Assembly (NCBI GenBank): GCA_025350625.1 | Contig: JANXXL010000159.1 | Coordinates: 1 to 56,551 of the forward strand | DNA: 56,551 nt | Origin: Bryobacterales bacterium | Lineage (GTDB): Bacteria > Acidobacteriota > Terriglobia > Bryobacterales > Bryobacteraceae | Reading direction: 5' to 3' | Shown: positions 23,688 to 32,502 of the stretch, in pieces | Numbering within the stretch: position 1 is the stretch's first letter | Layout of the letters: each line of letters opens with the position of its first letter | Program-made: the position numbers and the translations under genes | The notes under the pieces: generated by a model | What the model was told of the DNA's origin: nothing | Database searches by the model: none | What the model saw: the letters and a program-made list of their open reading frames with translations, nothing else

Positions 23688-24686
23688 ATGCCTTCTGTTT
23701 TGGTTCGCTTGCGGCCCACCGGGCCCTGGCGCATCGGCCCTGATTCCGGCGACCGCGATCGCGTGGAGCGCATTTACCACAGCGACGCGCTCTACTCTGC
23801 GGTCTCGGGCTCGATGGCGCGCTTGGGTATACTCGACGAATGGCTGGATGCGACGGCGCGTAACAGCGAGCCCGCCGTGCGTTTCAGTTCGTGTTTCCCG
23901 TTTCACAATGAGACGCTTTACGTAGTGCCGCCGCAGCACCTGTGGCCTCCTCCAGCGTCTTCTAAAGTTCGCTGGAAAGGCGCGCGTTTCGTGCCCCTTT
24001 CGGTAGTGGACACGCTACTCGCCGGAAAGCCTCTGGGTGAGGATTCCTGGCTGGTAGATGGCGAAAGCGAATGTCTAATACCGTCAACCACGCCGGCGGG
24101 CTCGACTTTATTTCGCGCCTCGGTTCGATCCAGCGCCGCAATTGACCGCACCGGCGAAGGCGCAACGCCGCACTCGGTCGCGTGCCTCGAATTCACCACC
24201 GGTAGCGGACTCTGGTTCGTCGCCGCATTCGCGCATGACGCCGCCCGAGCGCAGTGGAGTGAGCGCGTGAAAGCCGCCATTCGTCTGCTCGCCGACTCGG
24301 GATTCGGCGGTGAGCGATCCCGCGGTTGGGGACGTTCGCAGACCCCTGAATTCCGCGAAGACGCCGCCCTGCTTGCAGATTCCACGCGCCACGAGAACGA
24401 AAACGGCCACTGGATGTTGTCGCTGTTCCATCCCGCCGCAAGCGATGCCGTCGATTGGCAGCGAGGCAACTATTCGCTGACCACACGCGGCGGCCGCATC
24501 GAGAGCGCCGCTGGCTGGGGCGAAATGAAGAAGAACACTCGCATGGTAGCCGAAGGTTCCGTGCTGGTGTCTGCCGGTGAGCCGCGCGGAGCCGCCTCCG
24601 ACGTAGCCCCCGATGGTTTCGCGCATCCTGTCTATCGAGCCGGTTTCGCCTTGTCGCTGCCGGTTCCGCTCAAGGTGCCTGCATGA
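23688..24686 (+). CDS. csm4: Csm4, type III-A 5'-handle-binding RAMP
   Basis: 332 residues. An N-terminal RAMP half has IYHSDALYSAVSGSMARLG, the common Csm4 DxL.sAl pattern. The signature Gly-rich loop DSGFGGERSRGWGR lies near 203-216. A C-terminal half includes FAHPVYRAGFALSLPV. Csm4 pairs with Cas10 and holds the 5' repeat-derived handle of the crRNA. It begins 1 bp after the csm3 stop and overlaps csm5 by 4 bp (ATGA), so translation is tightly coupled. Confidence 0.87.
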   Translation: MPSVLVRLRPTGPWRIGPDSGDRDRVERIYHSDALYSAVSGSMARLGILDEWLDATARNSEPAVRFSSCFPFHNETLYVVPPQHLWPPPASSKVRWKGARFVPLSVVDTLLAGKPLGEDSWLVDGESECLIPSTTPAGSTLFRASVRSSAAIDRTGEGATPHSVACLEFTTGSGLWFVAAFAHDAARAQWSERVKAAIRLLADSGFGGERSRGWGRSQTPEFREDAALLADSTRHENENGHWMLSLFHPAASDAVDWQRGNYSLTTRGGRIESAAGWGEMKKNTRMVAEGSVLVSAGEPRGAASDVAPDGFAHPVYRAGFALSLPVPLKVPA

Positions 24687-25786
24687 AATACCGCGTCACG
24701 TGCCTTACCCCCACTCTGGTCGGCGATGGCCAGAAATTAGCTCCCATCGACTACATGGTCTGGAGAGACCACGTAAACGTTCTCGACCAGCGCCGTATTT
24801 TTCGCCTGCTGGCCAAGGGACCGCGCCTGGAAGGATATCTCGCGCAACTTAAAAAAGCCGACAAGCTGGACTTCGCCTCCTGGGGCGGATTCGCTCAGAA
24901 TTTTGCCGGTCGCCGCCTCCCCTTCGAACATCCCAGTTCCATTCCTTTCTACGAGCGCGCCCATGCGGCGGATTTGTTTATTCCCACCTTCGCCACCAAC
25001 GCAGCCGGTCCCTACCTGCCCGCGACCGCGCTCAAAGGAGCGCTCCGCAGCGGATCGGTCTTCGATCGCTGGACCGAAAACACCGTGCGCGAGATGGCGG
25101 AGCGTGTGGAAGATCGAATTCCCCGCTACTTCGCTACCCGCGCCGAGGATGCCGTCCTCGGTGGTTCAGGGGGCGCCAACCGCATGCGGCGCGTCGCCGT
25201 GGCCGATTCGGGCGTGGTCGCCTACTCCGGCATGAAAGTTTATCTGTTGCGCACCTCGACTCTCATCCCCCGCGGAAATGACCGCTTAGAACTGGGCTGG
25301 AAATCCGCCAGAGGCTCGCTCGAAGCCAAGCGCGTCGACGAAAGTACTCCGCTCTTTGCCGAAATGGCCGCGCCCGGGACCGCGTTCGACGGCGGATGGC
25401 GCGAGCGTTCGGCGGCTGACCGCATCAAAATGTTTGAGGCGTCGAACCGCTATGCCGAGGGCCAAATCGCCCGCCATCGGGAATACGCCCAGCGCACCGG
25501 CATGACCAAGCTCGCCGCCAAGCTCGATCAACTCGAAGCGCGGCTCGCCGAAGTCCGCGCGAGCGACCACGCGTGCCTTTTATCCATCGGGTGGGGCGGC
25601 GGACTGCTCGGCAAATCGGCGTATATCAAGACCGAAGACGATTTCTACCGCAAGATCCTCCGCCAAATGCCGATCTACCAGCGAGCCATCCAAACCGGCA
25701 TGCCTTTCCCCAAAACCCGCCGCGTAGTCTTCGAAGGCAACCAACCCTCCAGTCTTCCTGGTTGGGTCATGCTAGAAGTCGGCTGA
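24683..25786 (+). CDS. csm5: Csm5, type III-A capping RAMP
   Basis: 367 residues. It begins YRVTCLTPTLVGDGQKLAPIDYM, the Csm5 first strand and G-loop, followed by YLPATALKGALRSG. A long helical middle contains GSGGANRMRRVAVADS. LLSIGWGGGLLGKS and the C-terminal FPKTRRVVF...LPGWVMLEVG complete the Csm5 pattern. Csm5 caps the 3' end of the crRNP filament and recruits RNases that trim crRNA. It is the last gene of the operon; no csm6, cas6, cas1 or cas2 follows, and a cupin gene lies 68 bp downstream. Confidence 0.87.
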   Translation: MKYRVTCLTPTLVGDGQKLAPIDYMVWRDHVNVLDQRRIFRLLAKGPRLEGYLAQLKKADKLDFASWGGFAQNFAGRRLPFEHPSSIPFYERAHAADLFIPTFATNAAGPYLPATALKGALRSGSVFDRWTENTVREMAERVEDRIPRYFATRAEDAVLGGSGGANRMRRVAVADSGVVAYSGMKVYLLRTSTLIPRGNDRLELGWKSARGSLEAKRVDESTPLFAEMAAPGTAFDGGWRERSAADRIKMFEASNRYAEGQIARHREYAQRTGMTKLAAKLDQLEARLAEVRASDHACLLSIGWGGGLLGKSAYIKTEDDFYRKILRQMPIYQRAIQTGMPFPKTRRVVFEGNQPSSLPGWVMLEVG

Positions 25787-25854
25787 AGCCCCGTCGCTTG
25801 TGATACCATTCTCCTCAGCCCGTCAACGGGTCGAATAGAAACGGGAGATTTTAC

Positions 25855-26337
25855 ATGCGCATAATCGGAATTAGTCTCGCATTCACACTAGCAGCCGCGG
25901 TAGCAGTGGCTCAAGACCCAGGAAAGATGAAAGCCTACGCTTCTTCCGCTGATGTAGCCGCGATGATCGCCAAGGCAAAAGCCGAACGGAAACCGGATCA
26001 GCCCGTGTTCGCTCAGTCGATCGTGCAACTGGCTCCCTATAACGCCAGTCTCGAATATCGCGGCACCGTCGGCCCGGCCGCAGTTCACGAAAAGGAAGCG
26101 GAGATCTTCTACGTAGTCGACGGCTCCGCCACCATGGTGACCGGCGGCAAACTGGTGAACGAGAAACGCAATAACCCCGAGAACCTAGGCGGCACCGGCA
26201 TTGAAGGCGGCTCCTCGCGAATGATCTCAAAAGGCGATTTCATCATCGTCCCCGAAAACATGCCGCATTGGTTTAGCAGCATCAACGGGGCCTTAGTCCT
26301 GATGTCGCTGCACGTGCCCCACCCCGTCGGGCACTAA
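25855..26337 (+). CDS. Secreted cupin-domain protein
   Basis: 160 residues with a signal peptide (MRIIGISLAFTLAAAVAVAQ). The cupin barrel shows motif 1 (AAVHEKEAEIFYVVDGSATMVTGG, about 76-99) with one His and a Glu metal ligand, and motif 2 (KGDFIIVPENMPHWFSS, about 127-143) with His. A single metal site is therefore likely. Many periplasmic single-cupin proteins of this type bind or isomerise small molecules; the substrate is unknown. A ribosome site GGGAGA lies before the ATG. It is probably unrelated to the Csm operon although on the same strand. Confidence 0.8.
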   Translation: MRIIGISLAFTLAAAVAVAQDPGKMKAYASSADVAAMIAKAKAERKPDQPVFAQSIVQLAPYNASLEYRGTVGPAAVHEKEAEIFYVVDGSATMVTGGKLVNEKRNNPENLGGTGIEGGSSRMISKGDFIIVPENMPHWFSSINGALVLMSLHVPHPVGH

Positions 26338-26358
26338 TTCGCGTTCATTCGCGGCTAA

Positions 26359-27243
26359 TCATTTCAATCCGAGTAGGTCAGCCGGATTCTTTTTAGCCAT
26401 CACATCCAGGTCGGCATTACTGATGCCGGCCTTGCGCAGGATGTCCAGGAACTGCTTCCAGCCCTCCGTGTGAACCGGGTTGACCTTCTGCCCCAGATCG
26501 CTCGACAAGATGATGTGCTCCGGGCCGAGGGCGCGGATGGTTTTTACGTACTGCTCCACCGGGATGCGTCCGTCCTCTGGATTGCTAGGCAGCACGGCGT
26601 TGCCGCAAAGCTCAATGTAGGCGCCCATTTTCGCCGCCTCCTGCATGTCGGGAAGAGTCATATGGGTGGATGATCGCAGCGGATGGGTAACCACCATGTG
26701 CGCGATGCCCAGCTTTTTGGCTTCCCGCACCAGCAGCAGATTTTCGGGGCCGGAAGAATGGCCCGTAGCCAGAACCAGGTTTTCCTTTTTAATAACGTTG
26801 AGCACCTCTATGGTTTCGGGCAGCAGTTTACCGTTACGCGCCACCGAAGCAAACGGACGGTTCTGCTTAAGAAAATGCACCTCGTTTTCCGAATCGAACG
26901 TAGGCATCCAGACGATTTTCAGCTTTTTGCCGTGTATCGCCGCGCCCTGGATCACGGCCTCCGGATTCACCCCGCCCACCGCGCGGTCCAACGCAATGGC
27001 GCCAAAAATTTCAATACCCGGAACCAGTTTGGCGACCAGATACGCAATTTGAACGGTAGGCGCGTAGTGATTCTTGAGGACCAGCGCCCGCATCCCAGCG
27101 TCCTTCCCGAGGCGCGCCAGATCCAGCACGTCTATACTGCGCGGCGCGCTATCGGGGTCGCCGTGAGTGTGAATATCCACCACCCCCTGCAACTGAGCAA
27201 ACGACACGCCTGCGGAAACGAAAAGCAAAAGCAAGCTTCGCAT
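26359..27243 (-). CDS. Secreted DUF6282 / amidohydrolase-like protein
   Basis: 294 residues with a short signal peptide (RSLLLLFVSAGVSFAQ). VDIHTHGDPDS at about 22-32 is the HxH metal motif of amidohydrolase/PHP-like barrels. LVLKNHYAP gives another His, and ATGHSSG and VTHPLRSSTHM supply further His ligands; ILSSDLGQ carries the late Asp. A metal-dependent hydrolase fold is well supported, but the substrate is not. It is 6 bp downstream of the DUF1330 gene on the same strand and convergent with the cupin gene. Confidence 0.7.
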   Translation of the reverse strand: MRSLLLLFVSAGVSFAQLQGVVDIHTHGDPDSAPRSIDVLDLARLGKDAGMRALVLKNHYAPTVQIAYLVAKLVPGIEIFGAIALDRAVGGVNPEAVIQGAAIHGKKLKIVWMPTFDSENEVHFLKQNRPFASVARNGKLLPETIEVLNVIKKENLVLATGHSSGPENLLLVREAKKLGIAHMVVTHPLRSSTHMTLPDMQEAAKMGAYIELCGNAVLPSNPEDGRIPVEQYVKTIRALGPEHIILSSDLGQKVNPVHTEGWKQFLDILRKAGISNADLDVMAKKNPADLLGLK

Positions 27244-27249
27244 GATTAT

Positions 27250-27537
27250 CTAGACTCCTTCGAATGCCACCATCTGAGTATCGGCGATACGGTGGCGCAA
27301 GGATTTCAAAGGCGCGTATTCCGGATCTTCAAGGAATGCTTTCACAGCGCCCATATGCGGAAACCTCAGCAGAACGACCCGGCCGGGAACCCAGTCGCCT
27401 TCGAGAACCTCCGCAGCGCCCCCTCGCGCCAGATATTCGCCGCCGTGTTTACCGATCAATGGCGCCACCCGCGCCTTATAAGCGTCGTAGGCCGCCAAAT
27501 CACGGATGCGGACATTGACGATAACGTAAACGGCCAT
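27250..27537 (-). CDS. DUF1330 family protein
   Basis: 95 residues from the ATG at 27537. MAVYVIVNVRIRDLAAYDAYKARV, GGEYLARGGAAEVLEGDW and RVVLLRFPHMGAVKAFLEDPEY are the DUF1330 ferredoxin-like alpha/beta pattern. These small dimeric proteins resemble antibiotic-biosynthesis monooxygenase folds, and no activity is established. The frame continues upstream for over 100 codons but those residues are not protein-like and overlap the ATPase gene on the other strand. It is followed by the DUF6282 gene. Confidence 0.8.
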   Translation of the reverse strand: MAVYVIVNVRIRDLAAYDAYKARVAPLIGKHGGEYLARGGAAEVLEGDWVPGRVVLLRFPHMGAVKAFLEDPEYAPLKSLRHRIADTQMVAFEGV

Positions 27538-27640
27538 AGCTAAAAAGTATACCGCCTTCAAGAGCCTGGGATTTACTAGTACGCTGCCTCCGAGGAAGTC
27601 CACAGCGTTGCGTGCTATTATCGAAGCAGAGTTAGATAGA

Positions 27641-27655
27641 GGGGATTCGATCCCC
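27641..27655. repeat. Perfect hairpin in the leader of the ExeA-like gene
   Basis: GGGGAT-TCG-ATCCCC forms a 6-bp stem with a 3-nt loop, 28 bp before the ATG at 27683. It could shape the mRNA leader or mark an operator. No T run follows, so it is not a terminator. The rest of the 145-bp gap shows no other structure. Confidence 0.35.
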
Positions 27656-27682
27656 CGCTGAGAGAATACTTGCAAACCAAAC

Positions 27683-28555
27683 ATGTATAATGCCTTTTTT
27701 GGTTTTACCGAGAGTCCTTTTAACTTAAGTCCCGACCCGGCGTTTTTTTTCCGAAGCGAGCAGCACGAAGAAGCACTTGCAAACCTGGTATACGGGGTGC
27801 AAGCGCGCAAGGGTTTTATCGTGCTTTCGGGCGAAGTTGGCACGGGCAAAACCACTATGCTCGAGTGCCTGCGCGATTATCTGGAATCCCAATATATCGA
27901 GTTCGCCTTCCTGTTCAATTCGCGCGTGAATCCCGAGCAGTTCTTCGAGATGATCGCCTATGACCTGAATCTGCCATGCCAGCGCACCTCGAAGACGGAA
28001 GTTCTGTTTGCCTTAAATCAGCTTCTGGTGGAACAAGCCCAATTGGGGCGCACTGTGGTGCTGATCGTCGATGAAGCCCACAACCTGGAGTGGGAAGTGC
28101 TCGAAGAGATTCGCCTGTTGGGGAATCTGGAGAATCGCAACGGGAAGCTGCTGCAGATCATTTTGGCCGGGCAGCCCGAGCTGGACCGGAAACTCGACGC
28201 CCCGAATCTGCGGCAGTTGAAGCAACGCATCGTTCTTCGCTGCAACCTGCATGCGTTCACGCTGCGGGACGCTGTCGAATACATTCAGACCCGCATGGAA
28301 AAGGCGGGAATGCCGAATCAGACGGTATTCGCCGAGGATTTGATGGCCGATATTCACCTGCGCGCCCAAGGTACACCGCGCCTCATCAACGCTATATGCG
28401 ACAACATGTTGCTGAGTGCATTCGCGGACGAGAAAAAGGTCTGTACTAAAGAAATGCTGGATGAAATCTCCCGCGATTTGCGCCTGGAATGGCCCGGCAG
28501 CAGGCGGCCGCGGTCGCGCATGCCGGATGAGTCCTTCGAACGCAGCTCTTATTAA
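27683..28555 (+). CDS. ExeA/GspA-like AAA ATPase
   Basis: 290 residues. YNAFFGFTESPFNLSPDP at the N-terminus and FFFRSEQHEEALANLVYGV are the ExeA family opening. Walker A is GEVGTGKT (50-57) and Walker B VVLIVDEAHNL (about 125-135); LNAFTLRD-like and GTPRLINAICDNMLLSAFA motifs mark the lid. ExeA proteins help assemble secretins or act in exopolysaccharide export; similar stand-alone ATPases occur with EpsH/exosortase clusters. There is no peptidoglycan-binding tail here. Neighbouring signal peptidases and a GDP-mannose pathway gene suggest an envelope or export role. Confidence 0.8.
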   Translation: MYNAFFGFTESPFNLSPDPAFFFRSEQHEEALANLVYGVQARKGFIVLSGEVGTGKTTMLECLRDYLESQYIEFAFLFNSRVNPEQFFEMIAYDLNLPCQRTSKTEVLFALNQLLVEQAQLGRTVVLIVDEAHNLEWEVLEEIRLLGNLENRNGKLLQIILAGQPELDRKLDAPNLRQLKQRIVLRCNLHAFTLRDAVEYIQTRMEKAGMPNQTVFAEDLMADIHLRAQGTPRLINAICDNMLLSAFADEKKVCTKEMLDEISRDLRLEWPGSRRPRSRMPDESFERSSY

Positions 28556-28594
28556 CCGGACGCCACACCAGCAAAAGCGAGTAGAATAACGAGA

Positions 28595-29425
28595 GTGAGC
28601 CTCGAAAACACCACGGACTCCATCACTCCCGATCCGCAGGCCCAGCTCGAAGCGCCAATAGCGGAAGCTCCACTAGCTGTCGATGAAACCCCGAGCGAAC
28701 CGCCCCGCGGAGCAATCGCGGAGTGGGCCATCACCATCCTGTTGCTGCTCTTTCTGACCACCACTCTGGTCCAGGCGTACGTGATCCCCACCGGTTCGAT
28801 GGAAGATACCTTGCTTATTGGCGATCATCTCCTGGTCGACAAGATGGCGTTCGCCCCGTCCGGCCCGATTAGCAAACATATTCTGCCCTATAGCGACGTC
28901 AAACGCGGCGATATTATTGTGTTCCGCTACCCTGTGGATATCACCATGACTTTCGTAAAGCGAGCGATGGGGGTTCCGGGAGACCGCATCCGCATCGTCA
29001 ACAAGGAAGTCTACCGTAACGGGGTGAAGCTCAACGAACCGTATAAAGTCCACAAATCCGATCAAATCGATCCCTACCGCGACAACTTTCCGAGCGAACC
29101 CAACTCCATGGTCTATCCCGGCGCGGCAGATATGTTGCAGAAACACGTGATCAACGGAGAAGTGGTGGTTCCTCCTGACACCGTGTTTGCCATGGGCGAC
29201 AATCGCGATTCTTCGCTCGACAGCCGCTACTGGGGTTTCGTTCCGCGCGAAAACATTATTGGCAAGCCGCTGATCGTTTACTGGTCCTACGACGCGCCTA
29301 CCGACCAGCTGCAAAACCCTTCCATCGGCCTCGATCACATCAAAGACCTCGCCACGAATTTCTTCAGCAAAACCCGCTGGCGCCGGACTTTTATGCTGGT
29401 CCACGGCTATTACGCGAACAACTAA
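28595..29425 (+). CDS. lepB: Signal peptidase I (first of a tandem pair)
   Basis: 276 residues, GTG start. A 45-residue Pro/Glu-rich cytoplasmic leader precedes one membrane helix (WAITILLLLFLTTTLVQAYVI). The catalytic Ser is in VIPTGSMEDTL (near 68) and the catalytic Lys in TFVKRAMGVPGD (near 128). Box E, AMGDNRDSSLDSRYWGFV, is complete. The enzyme cleaves signal peptides from exported proteins on the outer face of the inner membrane. Compared with E. coli LepB it has one N-terminal helix and a medium insert between boxes D and E (YKVHKSDQIDPYRDNF). The second copy starts 6 bp downstream. Confidence 0.93.
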   Translation: MSLENTTDSITPDPQAQLEAPIAEAPLAVDETPSEPPRGAIAEWAITILLLLFLTTTLVQAYVIPTGSMEDTLLIGDHLLVDKMAFAPSGPISKHILPYSDVKRGDIIVFRYPVDITMTFVKRAMGVPGDRIRIVNKEVYRNGVKLNEPYKVHKSDQIDPYRDNFPSEPNSMVYPGAADMLQKHVINGEVVVPPDTVFAMGDNRDSSLDSRYWGFVPRENIIGKPLIVYWSYDAPTDQLQNPSIGLDHIKDLATNFFSKTRWRRTFMLVHGYYANN

Positions 29426-29431
29426 AGCGGT

Positions 29432-30166
29432 ATGAAAAAGTTTGCGGATTCCGCGCGCGACTTTCTGCACGAGTGGTCTCTGAACATCCTGATCCTGTTG
29501 TTCGGCACGACCACGCTGGTGCAGGCGTTCATCGTGCCCACCGGTTCGATGGAATCCACTGTGTTGATCGGCGATCATCTGCTGGTGGATAAGCTTTCCT
29601 ACGCTCCGGCTGACTCTTTCAGCAAGCATCTGCTTCCTTACACCGAGCCCAAGCGCGGCGATGTGATCGTGTTCCGCTATCCCATGGACATTCGCCAGAA
29701 TTTTGTGAAGCGAGTGATTGGTGTGCCGGGCGACCACCTGCGCATTGTGGACAAAGTGGTGTATGTGAATGGCAAAGCTCTGGTAGAGCCCTACACTCAG
29801 CATGTCGATTCGCGAATGGAGCCCTACCGCGATAACTTCCCGGCCCAACCGAATGGCCCCGTGGCGGACCGCGCTCAGGAGATGCTGTCGGCCCAGGTGA
29901 GCAACGGGGAGCTGGTGGTGCCGGCCGAAAGTTACTTCGCGATGGGCGATAACCGGGAAAACTCTTTGGATAGCCGTTATTGGGGCTTTGTGCCGCGGGA
30001 GAACATCATCGGCAAGCCCTTGGTGATCTTCTGGTCTTACGACGCGCCGACCGAACAATGGGCTGGAGATAGCGGCAGCCACTATCTGGATCTGGCGAAG
30101 AACTTTTTCACCAAGACACGTTGGAATCGCACGTTGAAGCTGGTCCGCGGAATTCCGATTGAGTAG
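29432..30166 (+). CDS. lepB: Signal peptidase I (second of a tandem pair)
   Basis: 244 residues. One membrane helix (LNILILLFGTTTLVQAFIV) leads to the catalytic Ser in VPTGSMESTVLIGDHLL and the Lys in FVKRVIGVPGDHLRIV. AMGDNRENSLDSRYWGFV is box E. It is a clear paralogue of the upstream gene, sharing the insert DPYRDNF-like (MEPYRDNFPAQP) and the C-terminal FFTKTRWNRTLKLV, but lacks the acidic N-terminal leader. The two copies probably arose by tandem duplication and may process different substrate sets. Its stop overlaps the start of the manC-like gene. Confidence 0.93.
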   Translation: MKKFADSARDFLHEWSLNILILLFGTTTLVQAFIVPTGSMESTVLIGDHLLVDKLSYAPADSFSKHLLPYTEPKRGDVIVFRYPMDIRQNFVKRVIGVPGDHLRIVDKVVYVNGKALVEPYTQHVDSRMEPYRDNFPAQPNGPVADRAQEMLSAQVSNGELVVPAESYFAMGDNRENSLDSRYWGFVPRENIIGKPLVIFWSYDAPTEQWAGDSGSHYLDLAKNFFTKTRWNRTLKLVRGIPIE

Positions 30167-31241
30167 TATTTCCCACCAATACGGTCTGATCCTGGCCGGC
30201 GGGCGGGGAACCCGGTTTTGGCCGCGCAGCCGTCGCAGCCGTTCTAAACAGGTCCTGAAATTCTTTGGGGACCGCACTTTGATCCAGCAGACGGTCGACC
30301 GATTGGGGCCCGTGCTTCCTCCGGAGCGCATCTGGGTACTTACCAACCACCATCTCCGCGCCGAGATCGTGCAGCAGTTGCCCGAGGTCCCCAAGCTGCA
30401 GATTCTGGCGGAGCCCGCGCAACGCAATACGGCTCCGGCAATCGGCTTAGCGGCGCATATTCTGCAATCGCTTGATCCGGACGCCCTGATGGGGGTCTTC
30501 CCGGCGGATCACGTGATCGCCAAGCCCGGTGCGTTCACGCGGCTGCTGCGGCCCGCCTTCCAATCCGCAGCCCAGGGCAATATCGTGGTGCTGGGGATTC
30601 AACCCCGTTGGGCGGAGACCGGGTACGGCTACATTGAATTCCCGGAAGGCGTTCAAGCTGGAGCGCGTAGCGCCATCCGAGTCGTCAGCTTCCGCGAAAA
30701 GCCGGACGCCGCCACCGCGGAACATTTCTTGGCAGCGGGAAACTTCTATTGGAACGCGGGAATGTTTTTCTGGAAGACGTCGGTATTGCTGGACGCGTTG
30801 CGGCGCTTCCTCCCCAAGACCGAGCACTTGCTGGCAGGTTTGCCGCCTTTTACTAGTCGCAAGTTTTCCGAGAGTTTGGCCGCTGCATTCCCACAGTGCG
30901 ACAATATTTCGATCGACTACGCAGTTCTCGAACGTGCAGCGAATGTCGCCGGAATCCCGGTGGGCGATATCGGCTGGAACGACGTCGGTAGCTGGAATGC
31001 CGTTTACGATCTTCACAAGCGCGACGCCCAGGGCAATGCGTTGCGCTCTGCGGCGCTGGTAGAGAAGAGCACCGGCAACTATATCGACGCCGAAGGCAAG
31101 CTGGTGGCGCTGCTGGGCGTGAAGGACCTGATCGTCGTAGACACACCCGACGCCCTGTTAATCGCCGACCGCAGCCGAGCGCAGGAAGTCGGCGAACTTG
31201 TCCGGCGTTTGGAGAAGTCCGGCCGCGAAGACTTACTGTGA
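30159..31241 (+). CDS. manC: Mannose-1-phosphate guanylyltransferase
   Basis: 360 residues. The nucleotidyltransferase signature GLILAGGRGTRFWPRSRRSRSKQ is at about 9-31, followed by ILAEPAQRNTAPAIGLAA, VFPADHVI, the GYGYIEF motif and VVSFREKPDAATA. The length fits the monofunctional enzyme without the isomerase domain. It forms GDP-mannose from mannose-1-phosphate and GTP for glycan synthesis. The only start that keeps the N-terminal motif is TTG at 30159, which overlaps the end of lepB by 8 bp and implies coupling. It is convergent with argD (9 bp overlap). Confidence 0.9.
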   Translation: MSSISHQYGLILAGGRGTRFWPRSRRSRSKQVLKFFGDRTLIQQTVDRLGPVLPPERIWVLTNHHLRAEIVQQLPEVPKLQILAEPAQRNTAPAIGLAAHILQSLDPDALMGVFPADHVIAKPGAFTRLLRPAFQSAAQGNIVVLGIQPRWAETGYGYIEFPEGVQAGARSAIRVVSFREKPDAATAEHFLAAGNFYWNAGMFFWKTSVLLDALRRFLPKTEHLLAGLPPFTSRKFSESLAAAFPQCDNISIDYAVLERAANVAGIPVGDIGWNDVGSWNAVYDLHKRDAQGNALRSAALVEKSTGNYIDAEGKLVALLGVKDLIVVDTPDALLIADRSRAQEVGELVRRLEKSGREDLL

Positions 31242-32450
31242 CGCCTCCGGGCGTTTCGCGTTCTTGAATACTCGTTTCAGTACCGTGATCGCGCGATCCA
31301 CTTCCTGCTCGGTGATGATGTAGGGCGGCAGTGCACGCAGCGTGTACTCATGCGTGCAATTGATCAGCACGCCTTGCTCGATGCAATCGAGAACGATCTG
31401 CTTGCAGGGAAACTCCAGTTCCACTCCAATCATCAGGCCCACGCCGCGGACTTCCTTTATGAAGGAAAAACGCCGGGAGATCTCCGTGAGGCGCATCCTG
31501 AAATAGCTGCCAACACCGGAGATTTGCGGCAGCAGGGTATCGAGGATATCGAAGAATTCCAGCCCCACCCGGCAGACTAGCGGGCCGCCGCCAAATGTAG
31601 TCCCGTGCTTGCCCGGCCCAAGCCCAGCGGAGGCGCGCTCATTCGACGCCACTACTCCCAATGGAAGGCCGCAGGCGACCGGCTTGGCCGCGGTCATGAC
31701 GTCCGGCATCACGGGCGGATCCAGCAACTGATAGGCGAAGTAGCTCCCGGTGCGTCCGACGCCGCACTGGATCTCATCGAAAATCAGAATTGCGTTATAA
31801 CGATCGGCCAGCTCGCGGGCTTTGCGGATGTACGCTTCGGTCATCGCATAGATGCCGCCTTCGCCCTGCACCAATTCGAGGATGATGCCCGCGGTGCGTT
31901 CGCTCACCACCTGTTCTAGCGCGGTAATGTCATTGCGCGGAACGAAACGTACCCCGGGCATTAACGGCTCGAAATCGCGACGGTAACTTTCCTGACCGGT
32001 GATCGACAGTGCGCCGATGGTGCGCCCGTGGAAGGAGTTGTCCAGAGCCACGATCTCAAATTTGTCCGGCGAGATAGCGTGGCCGTGAGCTTTCGCCATT
32101 TTGAGCGCAGTTTCATTGGCCTCGGCTCCGGAATTGCAAAAAAAGACGCGTGCCAGACCGCTGGCGCGGGAAAGGCGCTCGGCTAGTGGTCCGGCGTACT
32201 CGTGGTAGTAGAGATTGGAGCTGTGAATCAAGCGTCCCACTTGCTCACGAATTACTTTAGTAAGGCGCGGGTGCGCGTGGCCCAGAGCGTTCACGCCAAT
32301 TCCAGCGATCAGATCCAGATAGCGCTTGCCGGACGTGTCGTAAACGTAACACCCTTTTCCACGCTGCAAGACTACCGGATAGCGCGCGTAATTCTGAAGC
32401 AGGTATTGCTTTTCCAGATCGACAACCGTGGGCGATAAAGCGGCTTCCAT
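31233..32450 (-). CDS. argD: Acetylornithine / class-III aminotransferase
   Basis: 405 residues. Class-III aminotransferase motifs are in order: VYDTSGKRYLDLIAGIGVNALGHAHP, FFCNSGAEANETALKMA (about 103-119), FHGRTIGALSITGQ, ILIFDEIQCGVGRTG with the cofactor-binding Asp, and the PLP lysine in MTAAKPVACGLPLG. The enzyme likely moves an amino group from acetylornithine to 2-oxoglutarate in arginine synthesis; succinyldiaminopimelate and ornithine transaminases share this pattern, so the substrate is not certain. The segment after the lysine (PVACGLPLG) departs slightly from the usual KGLGNGLPIG. Confidence 0.82.
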   Translation of the reverse strand: MEAALSPTVVDLEKQYLLQNYARYPVVLQRGKGCYVYDTSGKRYLDLIAGIGVNALGHAHPRLTKVIREQVGRLIHSSNLYYHEYAGPLAERLSRASGLARVFFCNSGAEANETALKMAKAHGHAISPDKFEIVALDNSFHGRTIGALSITGQESYRRDFEPLMPGVRFVPRNDITALEQVVSERTAGIILELVQGEGGIYAMTEAYIRKARELADRYNAILIFDEIQCGVGRTGSYFAYQLLDPPVMPDVMTAAKPVACGLPLGVVASNERASAGLGPGKHGTTFGGGPLVCRVGLEFFDILDTLLPQISGVGSYFRMRLTEISRRFSFIKEVRGVGLMIGVELEFPCKQIVLDCIEQGVLINCTHEYTLRALPPYIITEQEVDRAITVLKRVFKNAKRPEASQ

Positions 32451-32502
32451 CGACTCAGTATAGCGAAAGGACGCGCGAAACCCCTATGCTAGGATCAGTT
32501 CT

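Noticed and set aside
20551..25854. CRISPR array near the Csm genes
   Set aside because: No regularly spaced repeat with variable spacers was seen; the only repeats are an inverted pair at 20642-20667 and a junction duplication at 22143-22169.
28673..30427. 584-codon open frame on the minus strand across both signal peptidases
   Set aside because: It is the antisense of two well-conserved lepB genes; its translation is Arg/His/Val-rich without domain motifs, typical of a GC-rich antisense frame.
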